Of a DNA stretch of 64,000 bases, positions 16,517 through 24,985 are shown in pieces. Both the position numbers and the translations under genes were made by a program. Below the pieces are notes generated by a model. That model did not search any database. It was not told where the DNA came from and worked only from the letters and a program-made list of their open reading frames with translations. The stretch comes from Nitrospirota bacterium (GTDB lineage: Bacteria > Nitrospirota > UBA9217). The stretch spans positions 1 to 64,000 of the forward strand of contig JAGVOT010000037.1 in NCBI GenBank assembly GCA_020052615.1, written 5' to 3'. The first letter of the stretch is position 1; every line of letters starts with the position of its first letter.

Positions 16517-17623
16517 ATGAACCAGAAAGCCCTCATAACGATCCTTCTGCTCATCTGCACAGTCCTGGTCATCACCGGCCTCTGGCCCTTCGTCTTCCAT
16601 CCGGGCAACGGGGTGATGCTGCTCCGCGAGGAAAATGGGCTCCGCCTGGCGGGTGTCGGCAACGCGATCTCCCGGGACCCATTCTCCCTTTCCGACACCT
16701 TCTTTCGGAACAGGACATTCAGTCTCGAGATGCTGGTCCGTCCCCATCGAGAACCGTTCGAGGACGTTCCTGCCATTTTCTCCGTCCTCGATGGCAGCGG
16801 CATTGATCGCCTCTTTATCGGCCAGTGGAAATCGACCTTGATCATACGGAGCCCCGGACGGTCATCTCTCTCATCGAAGGGCTATCGTGAGATCGGCGTT
16901 GCCGGTGCTCTGCAGCAAGGTCGGACCCGTTTGATCACCGTGACGGCATCGGAACAGGAGACGGCAGTTTTTCTGGACGGCGACCATGCCCGAACCTTCT
17001 CCCGGCATTCTCTCCTGCCTGGGTCGGCCCGGGTTACGGGACACCTGGTGGTCGGCAACGCACGTTCCGGACGGTCTTTTTGGAGCGGCGATCTTTTGGC
17101 CCTTCGGATCTACGACCGTGCGCTGCCTGACCACGAAGTACGGCTGCACGCCCGTGAATGGCCAAAGCTCGCCATGCCGCCCTCAGCGATGGAACAGGGC
17201 GTCATTGCGGAATACGATTTCAACCCACGCGATGCCCCGCTCGCCGTCAACCGATCAGGACCACTGCCGGACCTGGTGATCGCCCGGTCTTTTCAACCGG
17301 TCCATCGCACTCTGCTCGAACTTCCCTGGGAGCGACACTGGCGGTTGTTTTCGGACGCCGGGGATATCTTCATCAATATTGCGGGATTTATTCCCTTCGG
17401 TTTCTTTTTCACCTATCTGCTGCGGGAAAGCCGTTCGCTCCCCGCAAGGATGGCGGTCTTTGCTGCCGCTGCCGCGGGAGCCGCGATCAGTCTGGCCATC
17501 GAAGTTACGCAGGCCTGGCTTCCGATGAGGAACTCATCGGCGACCGACCTCGTCTGCAATATCTGCGGAACGATCGCCGGCGCTATCGTTCTGATCAAGA
17601 CACGATCCGTTCCTGAGCGATAG
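16517..17623 (+). CDS. LamG-like/VanZ-like fusion membrane protein
   Basis: A 368-residue protein. One N-terminal membrane helix (residues 5-25) is followed by a concanavalin/LamG-like beta-sandwich (about 45-220; FSLEMLVRP, LFIGQW, ITVTASEQETAVFLDG, LVVGNARSGRSFWSGDL...RIYDRALPDHEV). A VanZ-like C-terminal region has three to four helices (about 280-362) with the family's DxxxNxxGFIPFG segment and ExxQxWLPMRNSSxxDLxxNxxG. This architecture occurs in uncharacterised bacterial proteins that may bind a surface glycan. No ribosome-binding site is evident; it begins 46 nt after the preceding gene, so coupling or read-through is possible. Confidence 0.8.
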   Translation: MNQKALITILLLICTVLVITGLWPFVFHPGNGVMLLREENGLRLAGVGNAISRDPFSLSDTFFRNRTFSLEMLVRPHREPFEDVPAIFSVLDGSGIDRLFIGQWKSTLIIRSPGRSSLSSKGYREIGVAGALQQGRTRLITVTASEQETAVFLDGDHARTFSRHSLLPGSARVTGHLVVGNARSGRSFWSGDLLALRIYDRALPDHEVRLHAREWPKLAMPPSAMEQGVIAEYDFNPRDAPLAVNRSGPLPDLVIARSFQPVHRTLLELPWERHWRLFSDAGDIFINIAGFIPFGFFFTYLLRESRSLPARMAVFAAAAAGAAISLAIEVTQAWLPMRNSSATDLVCNICGTIAGAIVLIKTRSVPER

Positions 17624-17665
17624 ACGTCGTGGTGACCGGCAGGGGCCGCTACTGGAAGGACTGAA

Positions 17666-17685
17666 GCCCCGGCAGTCCCGGGGGC
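17666..17685. terminator. weak hairpin between convergent genes
   Basis: GCCCCGG CAGT CCCGGGGGC forms a GC-rich stem but lacks a U-tract. It sits between the convergent VanZ-like and pcm genes. Confidence 0.35.
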
Positions 17686-17696
17686 GAAACAGGTAC

Positions 17697-17736
17697 TCTT
17701 CGATCATCAAAGGAGTACTCTCTATTATCATCGCTC
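17697..17736. repeat. dispersed intergenic repeat, partial copy 3
   Basis: Matches the inner part of the element at 1-100 (TCTTCGATC..TCAA..AGTACT..TATT..TAATCGCTC pattern) without the palindromic ends. It covers the pcm stop codon at 17728-17730, so the last few codons of pcm may have been replaced by the repeat. Confidence 0.55.
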
Positions 17737-18453
17737 CCGCTGCACCTCACCCACCATGGGCACAAAGGCCACATCGCCCAGCTGCACGACGTCCAGCCCG
17801 TCCTTCTTTTTGGTTGCCAGCGTCAGCACCTGATAATAGACGGTCCTTCCCAGGGGCACGATGAGCCGTCCGCCCTCCTTGAGCTGCTTGATGAGCGGCG
17901 GCGGGATGTGGTTTGCCGAGGCGGTGATGATGATCACGTCGAAGGGCGCGTGCTCCTGCCAGCCGAAATAGCCGTCGGCGCACTTGACGTTCACGTTCCT
18001 GTACCCGAGGTCCTTGAGGGTCCTGCCGGCGCGGTCCGCGAGGACGCACCGGATCTCGATGGTGTACACCTCCTTCACGATCTCCGCCAGCACAGCGGCC
18101 TGATATCCCGATCCGGTGCCGATCTCCAGGACCCGCTCGCCCGGGCTCAGTTTCAGCGCTTCGGTCATGAGGGCAACTACGTAGGGCTGGGAAATGGTCT
18201 GGCCTTCGCCGATGGGAAGCGGGTGGTCGCCGTACGCCCTGCTCCGGATGTCCCCGGGCACGAACAGGTGCCGAGGAATGCGCGACAGCGCGCCGAGGGC
18301 CGCTGCATCGCGTATCCCTCTGCCCCGGATGTCCTGTTCGACCATGCGCTGCCGCGATCGGGCATACTCGTCATCCCCGGCAGGGAAAGCCGGTCCGGGA
18401 AGGAGAAGGAGGACGATCACTGCAAGCAATAGCAATGAGAATCGTGCAGGCAT
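17728..18453 (-). CDS. pcm: exported protein-L-isoaspartate O-methyltransferase
   Basis: A 241-residue protein. A signal peptide (residues 1-24, FPAG) precedes a canonical Pcm domain: [44 protein letters not shown] and the SAM-binding [13 protein letters not shown]. Uses S-adenosylmethionine to repair isoaspartyl residues; here it is probably exported. The start is set at 18453 by AGGAGGTG 7 nt upstream; the longer frame lacks this. The final codons fall in a dispersed repeat. It is divergent from the 2-oxoacid oxidoreductase operon. Confidence 0.92.
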   Translation of the reverse strand: MPARFSLLLLAVIVLLLLPGPAFPAGDDEYARSRQRMVEQDIRGRGIRDAAALGALSRIPRHLFVPGDIRSRAYGDHPLPIGEGQTISQPYVVALMTEALKLSPGERVLEIGTGSGYQAAVLAEIVKEVYTIEIRCVLADRAGRTLKDLGYRNVNVKCADGYFGWQEHAPFDVIIITASANHIPPPLIKQLKEGGRLIVPLGRTVYYQVLTLATKKKDGLDVVQLGDVAFVPMVGEVQRER

Positions 18454-18591
18454 GGAACACCTCCTGCTCTTATTATGACACAGGAAGGATGACAGCGCAG
18501 CCTGCAAAGCGTTTCTACGCCTCTCCCGGAGACAGGGCGGTACGGCCCTTCCTTATATTTTCGCGTCATCTTCCCTTTGCCGCACGGGAAA

Positions 18592-18600
18592 TGATATAAT
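18592..18600 (+). promoter_or_regulatory. extended -10 promoter predicting a leaderless mRNA
   Basis: TGATATAAT is a perfect extended -10. Its last base is 6 nt before the ATG at 18607, where transcription would start. The sequence between has no Shine-Dalgarno element. Confidence 0.65.
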
Positions 18601-18606
18601 TGCCCC

Positions 18607-19659
18607 ATGGAAAAAGTGCTTATGAAGGGGAACGAGGCACTTGCCGAGGCGGCGATCCAGGCGGGATGCAGCTTCTACGCAGGCTATCCCATAACGCCCC
18701 AGAATGAGATCCCTGAATACCTGTCCCGTAAGCTTCCTGCAGCGGGGGGAACGTTCATACAGGCGGAGAGCGAAGTGGCGGCGATCAATATGGTCTACGG
18801 CGCGTCGGCCTGCGGCGCCCGCGCCATGACGTCGTCGAGCAGCCCCGGCATAAGCCTGAAGCAGGAAGGCATATCGTTCCTGGCCGGCGCGGAGCTCCCG
18901 GCCGTGATCGTCAATATGCAGCGGGGAGGGCCCGGCCTCGGCAACATATCCGCCAGCCAGGCGGATTATTTCCAGGCAGTCAAGGGCGGCGGCCATGGTG
19001 ATTACCGGATGATCGTCTATGCTCCCTACAACGTGCAGGAGCTCTGGGACCTGACGCTGCTCGCCTTCGACAAGGCCGACGAATACCGGACCCCGGTGAT
19101 GGTCCTGGGCGACGGCATCCTGGGACAGATGATGGAGCCCTTCGAACCGACGCCCTATGTGCGGCCCCTTCTGCCTGAGAAGACCTGGGCGCTCGGCGGC
19201 TGCGTGAACCGGCAACCCAATGTCGTCAGGTCCCTGTACATGGCGGACGGCGAACTCGAACGCCGGAACGGGTTGCTCCAGGAAAAGTATCGCACGATGA
19301 AAGCACGGGACGTCCTGTACCAGACCTATGACGTCGGGGACGCCGAGCTTATCGTGGTCTCCTTCGGGATAGCCGCCCGCATCGCGATCGCCGCGGTTCG
19401 CAAGCTCCGGGAGGAAGGCTGGAAGATCGGTCATTTCCGGCCTGTCACGCTCTTCCCCTTCCCCGAACGGCAGCTGCGGGAACTGGCGGGACCGGACAGG
19501 AGATTCATGACCGTAGAATTGAATGCCGGCCAGATGGTCGAGGATGTACGGCTGGCGGTCAATGGCAGATCCGATGTCCTGTTCTACGGTCGGCCCGGTG
19601 GAGCGATCATGACGCCGGAAGAACTGTACGAACGTCTGAAGGATGAGCTCAAAGGATAA
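18607..19659 (+). CDS. korA: 2-oxoacid:ferredoxin oxidoreductase alpha subunit (VorB/KorA-like)
   Basis: A 350-residue alpha subunit of a thiamine-diphosphate-dependent 2-oxoacid:ferredoxin oxidoreductase. It opens with MKGNEALAEAAIQAG, GYPITPQNEIPEYL and SEVAAINMVYGAS..GARAMTSSSSPGISLKQEG, as in VorB/KorA proteins. Converts a 2-oxoacid and CoA to acyl-CoA and CO2, reducing ferredoxin. Substrate (2-oxoglutarate or branched 2-oxoacid) cannot be fixed from sequence. ATG at 18607 is at the predicted transcription start. Followed 3 nt later by the beta subunit; no delta (polyferredoxin) gene is present beside it. Confidence 0.88.
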   Translation: MEKVLMKGNEALAEAAIQAGCSFYAGYPITPQNEIPEYLSRKLPAAGGTFIQAESEVAAINMVYGASACGARAMTSSSSPGISLKQEGISFLAGAELPAVIVNMQRGGPGLGNISASQADYFQAVKGGGHGDYRMIVYAPYNVQELWDLTLLAFDKADEYRTPVMVLGDGILGQMMEPFEPTPYVRPLLPEKTWALGGCVNRQPNVVRSLYMADGELERRNGLLQEKYRTMKARDVLYQTYDVGDAELIVVSFGIAARIAIAAVRKLREEGWKIGHFRPVTLFPFPERQLRELAGPDRRFMTVELNAGQMVEDVRLAVNGRSDVLFYGRPGGAIMTPEELYERLKDELKG

Positions 19660-19662
19660 CAG

Positions 19663-20421
19663 ATGAATAAGACCATTGACAGGTCCCCGAGCCTGAAGAA
19701 GGTGCCCTTGCGCTATTGTCCCGGGTGCGGGCACATCATCATCCACCGCCTGATCGCAGAGGTCATCGACGCGCTGAACATCCGCGAGCGCACCATCGGT
19801 ATAGCGCCCGTAGGATGCGCGGTCTTCGCGTACGACTATTTCGACATCGACATGCTCGAGGTGGCCCACGGCAGGCCTCCCGCAGCCGCCACGGGCATGA
19901 AGCGGGTGCGTCCCGACAGCATTGTGTTCTCCTATCAGGGCGACGGAGACCTTGCCTCGATCGGGACCGCTGAGATCGTCCACGCCGCCAACCGGGGGGA
20001 GAACATTTCGGTCTTCTTCGTCAATAATGCCACGTACGGCATGACCGGCGGACAGATGGCGCCAACCACCCTGCGGGGCCAGGTCACGACGACGACGCCG
20101 AAAGGCAGGGAAACCGGGACTGCCGGCTACCCCCTGCACGTGGCCGAGATGCTGGCAGCGCTCGAAGGTCCGTCGCTGATCGCCAGGACCGCCGTCGATT
20201 CGCCTGCCAACGTGAAGACCACCCGGGACCTCATCGAACGGTCCTTCCGCTGCCAGCTGGAGAACAAAGGCTTCAGCATGATCGAAATATTATCAGCCTG
20301 CCCCACCAACTGGAACATGACCCCGTCCCAGTCCACCATCTGGCTGCGCGAGCACATGATGAACGAGTTCAAGCTTGGCGTATTCAGGGATGCGGGGAAA
20401 GCGAACGTGACCAGGGGATAG
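19663..20421 (+). CDS. korB: 2-oxoacid:ferredoxin oxidoreductase beta subunit
   Basis: A 252-residue TPP-binding subunit. CPGCGHIIIHRLIAEV near residue 20 provides [4Fe-4S] ligand Cys residues, and the TPP motif GDGDLASIG...VFFVNN lies at about 90-120. It also has YGMTGGQMAPTT, typical of KorB. Sits 3 nt after korA and 9 nt before the gamma gene. Two Cys (CPGC) are visible in the N-terminal motif; a full four-Cys cluster set would need structural alignment. Confidence 0.88.
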   Translation: MNKTIDRSPSLKKVPLRYCPGCGHIIIHRLIAEVIDALNIRERTIGIAPVGCAVFAYDYFDIDMLEVAHGRPPAAATGMKRVRPDSIVFSYQGDGDLASIGTAEIVHAANRGENISVFFVNNATYGMTGGQMAPTTLRGQVTTTTPKGRETGTAGYPLHVAEMLAALEGPSLIARTAVDSPANVKTTRDLIERSFRCQLENKGFSMIEILSACPTNWNMTPSQSTIWLREHMMNEFKLGVFRDAGKANVTRG

Positions 20422-20430
20422 AGAACCTTT

Positions 20431-21045
20431 ATGGAACTTCGCATCATCATAGCCGGATCCGGCGGACAGGGCGTGCTTTTCTTCGGGAAACTGCTGGCCT
20501 ACGCTGCCATGATCGAGGGACGCGAGGTCAGCTGGTTTCCTTCCTACGGAGCCGAGATGCGGGGCGGCACCGCGAACTGTACCGTCATCATATCGGACAG
20601 CATGATCGGTTCACCGGTCATCAGGAATCCCGACGTACTGGTGGTCATGAACGATGCTTCCTACCAGCGATTCGCGGAGAAGCTGTCTCCGGGCGGCATC
20701 CTGATCTATGATCCATCGGCGGTCCACCCCGCTGCACCGAGGGATGATATCCGGACCGTCACGACCGCTGCCGGCGAGCTTGCTTCGGCCATGAACAGCA
20801 CAATCCGCGCGAACATGGCCTTGCTGGGCGCGTTCATCGCCGCTACCCGGGCAGTCGGCGTGCATGCAGCACTTCGCGCCCTGGACGAGAACACACCCGC
20901 TCACCGGAGGGACCTGCTTACGATCAACAAGGATATAATGCTGAAGGGTTACGACAGCGTGCAGAATAAGACCCCTGCCGCACCGGGTGTCAGGGAGGGT
21001 ATCGCCTTGTCGCACAAGCGCGGAAGACCGGGACTGATCGCCTGA
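20431..21045 (+). CDS. korC: 2-oxoacid:ferredoxin oxidoreductase gamma subunit
   Basis: A 204-residue gamma subunit: RIIIAGSGGQGVLFFGKLLAYAAM at the N-terminus, WFPSYGAEMRGGTANCTVIIS near residue 35-50, and NPDVLVVMN. These match the pyruvate/ketoisovalerate oxidoreductase gamma domain. The C-terminal 30 residues are extra and poorly conserved. It completes the alpha-beta-gamma operon; the four-subunit form would also need a delta ferredoxin, not found here. Confidence 0.88.
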   Translation: MELRIIIAGSGGQGVLFFGKLLAYAAMIEGREVSWFPSYGAEMRGGTANCTVIISDSMIGSPVIRNPDVLVVMNDASYQRFAEKLSPGGILIYDPSAVHPAAPRDDIRTVTTAAGELASAMNSTIRANMALLGAFIAATRAVGVHAALRALDENTPAHRRDLLTINKDIMLKGYDSVQNKTPAAPGVREGIALSHKRGRPGLIA

Positions 21046-21131
21046 TCTGACGACCGCCTTGAAAGGACCTGATCGGGTAATTGACGTCGTTCCGGGTGAA
21101 ACACGCTCGCGCGATACGACCACGCAAGAGG

Positions 21132-21896
21132 TCAACCGTGCCGGAGAATCGCGTGCATAAGGTATTCGACATTCCCGTCCTGGCCGGTTATGGGCGAACG
21201 GATAACGCCTTTGACCTCGAAACCCTGCTCTGCAACAAATGCTGCGAGCCGGTCCTTCGACGCCTCCCGTGCCGCCTCGTCCCGCACGATCCCGCCCTTG
21301 CCCACCTGTTCTTTCCCGACCTCGAACTGGGGCTTGATAAGGGCTATGATGTCGGCTTTCGGACCCAGGAATCGTACTAACGAAGGAATGACCTTCTCCA
21401 GGGAAATGAACGAAACGTCGATGACCGCAAGATCCGATCTTTCCGGGATCAGCGTCGGCTCGATCTCGCGGATATTGGTCCGCTCTATGACGACGACACG
21501 GGGGTCCTGACGGACTTTCCACGCCATCTGGCCGTAACCCACGTCAACGGCATAGACCTTTTTCGCCCCCTGCTGAAGCAGACAATCGGTGAATCCTCCC
21601 GTCGATGCGCCCACATCGATACAGGTCTTTTCCTTCACTTCGATCTTGAACTCGCGTAAGGCCTTTTCAAGCTTCAACCCTCCCCGGCTGACATAGGGCA
21701 TCTGGCCGCCAAGGATACGGATCTCCGCGTCACCCGGCACGAGCGAACCCGACTTCTCCACTTTCTGACCATTCACCAGGACCTGTCCGGCGATGATCAG
21801 TGCCTGTCCCCGCTCACGGCTTTCCACCAGGCCGCGCTCAACGAGCAGGCGATCCAGCCGCATTTTGACGATCTTGTCTGTTGATTTTCCCGTCAT
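21132..21896 (-). CDS. tlyA: TlyA-family rRNA methyltransferase
   Basis: A 254-residue protein with an S4-like RNA-binding domain (residues 12-70: RLDRLLVERGLVESRERGQALIIAG) and an FtsJ-type SAM methyltransferase domain (YVSRGGLKLEKAL, DVGASTGGFTDCLLQQGAKKVYAVDVGYGQ, LAVIDVSFISLEKV). Methylates ribosomal RNA ribose in known members. The start is uncertain: ATG at 21896 or ATG at 21863 (243 residues); neither has a good ribosome-binding site, and the longest frame starts at 21965. In many genomes tlyA follows dxs; here a DUF2845 gene on the other strand separates them. Confidence 0.88.
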   Translation of the reverse strand: MTGKSTDKIVKMRLDRLLVERGLVESRERGQALIIAGQVLVNGQKVEKSGSLVPGDAEIRILGGQMPYVSRGGLKLEKALREFKIEVKEKTCIDVGASTGGFTDCLLQQGAKKVYAVDVGYGQMAWKVRQDPRVVVIERTNIREIEPTLIPERSDLAVIDVSFISLEKVIPSLVRFLGPKADIIALIKPQFEVGKEQVGKGGIVRDEAAREASKDRLAAFVAEQGFEVKGVIRSPITGQDGNVEYLMHAILRHG

Positions 21897-22053
21897 AGGA
21901 GTGTTAGTCTTGATCAGACGCCTGCCGCAGAGATTATCAGATGGATCAGTCCCTGTCAAATGCAACCCTGACGATCTCGCGGTGTCAGATATTCATACGT
22001 CAGCGGCTACCGGGAAGTTGCGGGACATCCCCCTTTCCAAGGAGGAACCGATA

Positions 22054-22647
22054 ATGCCGTTCTATTTTCACGTACTCGTTCTTGCGATCTGCCTGCTTCC
22101 TGCGCTGTCTCATGCAGATTCGATCTCCTGCGACGGGGGCATCGTGTCCGGCGGGGAGTCCGCTGTCGACCTCATCATGAAGTGCGGTCAGCCTGAATGG
22201 AAGGAATCATACCAGGAAGAGATCGTCGACCGGTCCGGTCCCGGCCAGAAACAGAGGACCTATGTGACGGTAGAACGGTGGACCTACAACTTCGGACCCC
22301 AGCAGTTCCTGCGCATCGTCACCCTGCGGAACGGCATGATCGCGGGCGTCCGGACGGGAACGTATGGCAAGACGAAGGGCGGCGACGATCCCGGTCCGGC
22401 ATGCGGGGACCACGTCATTTCCGTCGGCGACACGAGGCCCGACATTCTGAACAAGTGCGGCGAGCCGTTCTACAAGACCTCGCGTCAGGAGGAGCAAAAA
22501 GAGCGCTTCGAGGACGCCGTCAGCCGAACAGTCGTCGTTACCGTCGAGGAATGGACGTACAATTTCGGTCCGCAACGCTTCATGCGCGTGATCACGTTCC
22601 GAAACGGCACGGTCGTGGACATACGGACCGGTGGATATGGCCGCTGA
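22054..22647 (+). CDS. secreted tandem DUF2845 protein
   Basis: A 197-residue protein: signal peptide (residues 1-18, cleavage near SHADS), then two copies of the DUF2845 unit (about residues 20-100 and 105-195). Each has an xxVGDxxxDIxxKCGEP-like start and EEWTYNFGPQxFxRVxTFRNGxVxxxRTGxYG-type end. ATG preceded by AAGGAGG. Lies between dxs and tlyA on the opposite strand and is followed by a strong terminator. Function unknown. The internal duplication is clear from the sequence. Confidence 0.75.
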   Translation: MPFYFHVLVLAICLLPALSHADSISCDGGIVSGGESAVDLIMKCGQPEWKESYQEEIVDRSGPGQKQRTYVTVERWTYNFGPQQFLRIVTLRNGMIAGVRTGTYGKTKGGDDPGPACGDHVISVGDTRPDILNKCGEPFYKTSRQEEQKERFEDAVSRTVVVTVEEWTYNFGPQRFMRVITFRNGTVVDIRTGGYGR

Positions 22648-22713
22648 CGCGTTTCCTCAGGCATCCGGTGTTTTCTGTGACTTTGTTCATAGCAGGCGCC
22701 CCTCGATAGTAAA

Positions 22714-22742
22714 AAAGGCGCTAAGATCCTCTTAGCGCCTTT
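22714..22742. terminator. bidirectional rho-independent terminator
   Basis: Perfect 13-bp stem (22714-22726 with 22730-22742) with a TCC loop and flanking A/T runs. Ends the DUF2845 gene from one side and the dxs transcript from the other. Confidence 0.85.
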
Positions 22743-22795
22743 CTCCGATCCAAATCCGCAATCTGCAATTCGAGGTCCGCTATGCCATTGAAGCT

Positions 22796-22906
22796 CCCTG
22801 CAGCAAGCTGTAGGGAATCTTCGATCGTCAAGGTAATACTCTATATTCTAATCGCTCGCTAACCCCCGCAACAAGCTACGGGGAATGCGCTCGCTCTTCG
22901 ATTCAC
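22796..22906. repeat. dispersed intergenic repeat, copy 2
   Basis: Copy of the element at 1-100, lying just 3' of dxs. It contains two imperfect palindromes: 22796-22815 (ccctgcagc aa gctgtaggg) and 22864-22883. An additional AATCCGCAATCTGCAATTC-type stretch lies just before it at about 22753-22772, related to the repeat in 27400-27550. Confidence 0.7.
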
Positions 22907-22913
22907 TCAGAAA

Positions 22914-24830
22914 TCAACTCGTCTTTATATTCGTCACCGTCGCAACAGCCTTGAGGCTTGTCTTTTCCACGAAAGCCTTTGCCGATTTGAATATACCGTC
23001 GGCATCAAGCCCGTATTTCTGCCTGAGGAGCGTCTGGGTGCCATGCTCGATGAACCTGTCGGGGAGGCCTATCCGCAGGACCTTGACGGCGGAAAGCCGG
23101 TTGTCCTCGATACACTCGAGGACCGCGCTGCCGAACCCGCCCTGAAGGGCGTGTTCTTCAACGGTGACGATCCTGCCGGTCTTCCTTGCCAGCCGGAGAA
23201 TGAGCTCCTCATCCAGCGGTTTGATGAACCGGGCGTTCACCACCGCCGCGGAGATGCCACCTGCCTTGAGACGCTCTCCGGCTTCCTGCGCCGGCTTCAC
23301 CATGTTCCCGATGGCGATGATCACCAGATCATCGCCGTCCTGGAGCAGTTCCCCTTTGCCGACAGGATGCTGTTTCAGTTCCTGGTCCATCGGTACGCCA
23401 AGGCCGGTACCGCGGGGATAGCGCAAGGCTGAAGGGCCGTTGTGTTCCAGCGCGGTCTTGAGCATATGCTGCAGTTCGTTCTCGTCCTTGGGGGCCATGA
23501 TGACCATGTTCGGCAGATGCCGGAGATAGGCGATGTCAAATACTCCATGGTGCGTCGGTCCGTCCTCGCCAACGAGGCCCGCGCGGTCAAGGGCCAGCGT
23601 CACCGGCAGATTCTGGAGGCAAAGGTCATGCATTACCTGGTCATAGGCCCGCTGCATGAAGGTTGAATAGATCGCTGCCACCGGCCGCATGCCCTCTGCG
23701 GCAAGGCCGCACGCAAAGGTCACCCCGTGGGACTCCGCAATACCGACATCGAAGAAACGGTCGGGGTACTGTGCTGCGAATTGCTCCAGTCCCGTCCCGT
23801 CGGACATCGCCGCGGTGATCGCTACGACCTTGTCATTATCCTCTGCAAGCTTGACCATGGTCTGGCCGAAGACCTCGGTGTAGCTCATGACCTTCTGCTT
23901 TTTTACGGCGGCCTTGCCCGTTTCCGGATCGAAGGGAGGCGTTCCGTGGTATTGCGACGGATTGCACTCGGCGAACTCGCACCCCTTTCCTTTTTTCGTG
24001 ATCACATGGATGAGCACCGGCCAGGTGAAATCCTTGATGTTCCGGAAGGTCTCGAGCAGGTGGTCCATGCGGTGTCCGTCGATCGGGCCGACGTACTGGA
24101 ATCCCAGCTCCTCGAACAGGAGCCCCGGGGCCATGAATCCTTTGATGGATTCCTCGGCTTTCTTGGCGATGTTGAACATGGACTCGCCGACCCGGGGGAT
24201 GTTCTGGAGGAATTGCTTCGTTTCCTGCCTGAGCTTGGTGTAAAAGTTCCCGGTCATCATGCGGTTCAGATACGCCGATAGCGCGCCGACGTTCGGCGAA
24301 ATGGACATCTCGTTGTCGTTCAGGATGACGATCAGGTTCTTCTTGAGATGACCCGCCTGGTTCAGCCCCTCGAACGCCAGGCCCGCCGATATGGACCCGT
24401 CCCCGATCACGGCGATGACCCGGAATTCCTCGCCCTTGATGTCCCGCGCGGCCACCATGCCGAGTGCTGCCGATATGGACGTGCTGGCGTGGCCTACATT
24501 GAAGTTGTCATAGGGGCTTTCCTCGCGCTTGGGGAAACCGCTGATGCCTCCATATTGCCGAAGGGTATTGAACCGGTCCCGTCTGCCCGTCAGAAGCTTG
24601 TGCGCGTAGGCCTGGTGGCCCACGTCCCAGATGACCTTGTCCTTGGGCGTGTCAAAGGCATAGTGGAGCGCCACGGTCAGGTCGACCACGCCGAGACTGG
24701 GTGCGAGATGGCCGCCCGTCTTCGAGACGGTCTCGATGATCCTTTCCCGGAGCTCGTCCGCCAGTTTCGGCAGTTCCTCTTCCGGGACCTGCCGCAGGTC
24801 ATCGGCGCTGTTGATGGTGTCAAGTAGCAT
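22914..24830 (-). CDS. dxs: 1-deoxy-D-xylulose-5-phosphate synthase
   Basis: A 638-residue thiamine-diphosphate enzyme that condenses pyruvate with glyceraldehyde 3-phosphate, the entry step of the MEP isoprenoid pathway. Landmarks: [17 protein letters not shown] near the N-terminus, [15 protein letters not shown], the TPP motif [32 protein letters not shown], and [15 protein letters not shown]. Length and domain order are normal. Part of the operon xseA-xseB-ispA-dxs. ATG start at 24830; the upstream ispA lies 155 bp away across a repeat element. Confidence 0.95.
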   Translation of the reverse strand: MLLDTINSADDLRQVPEEELPKLADELRERIIETVSKTGGHLAPSLGVVDLTVALHYAFDTPKDKVIWDVGHQAYAHKLLTGRRDRFNTLRQYGGISGFPKREESPYDNFNVGHASTSISAALGMVAARDIKGEEFRVIAVIGDGSISAGLAFEGLNQAGHLKKNLIVILNDNEMSISPNVGALSAYLNRMMTGNFYTKLRQETKQFLQNIPRVGESMFNIAKKAEESIKGFMAPGLLFEELGFQYVGPIDGHRMDHLLETFRNIKDFTWPVLIHVITKKGKGCEFAECNPSQYHGTPPFDPETGKAAVKKQKVMSYTEVFGQTMVKLAEDNDKVVAITAAMSDGTGLEQFAAQYPDRFFDVGIAESHGVTFACGLAAEGMRPVAAIYSTFMQRAYDQVMHDLCLQNLPVTLALDRAGLVGEDGPTHHGVFDIAYLRHLPNMVIMAPKDENELQHMLKTALEHNGPSALRYPRGTGLGVPMDQELKQHPVGKGELLQDGDDLVIIAIGNMVKPAQEAGERLKAGGISAAVVNARFIKPLDEELILRLARKTGRIVTVEEHALQGGFGSAVLECIEDNRLSAVKVLRIGLPDRFIEHGTQTLLRQKYGLDADGIFKSAKAFVEKTSLKAVATVTNIKTS

Positions 24831-24920
24831 GGGGGTCCTCTTTTTTACTCAAAACGTGATCAAAATACCAACTATTCACCGCAGTCAAAAAGTAGGCGCT
24901 TCTAAGCGAGATCGCTGTGG

Positions 24921-24968
24921 CCGCAGAGAACTATTTAACATCCGGGATTTCCTCCGCGTTCTCTGCGG
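24921..24968. repeat. intergenic inverted repeat (CCGCAGAG family)
   Basis: Perfect 11-bp inverted ends CCGCAGAGAAC / GTTCTCTGCGG at 24921-24931 and 24958-24968, between ispA and dxs. Related to the element at 11242-11340. Confidence 0.6.
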
Positions 24969-24985
24969 TAAATGCTGTGACTGAG

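Noticed and set aside
18553-20139. Long open frame antisense to the 2-oxoacid oxidoreductase genes
   Set aside because: Overlaps two genes with clear enzyme motifs on the other strand and has no recognisable domain or ribosome-binding site.
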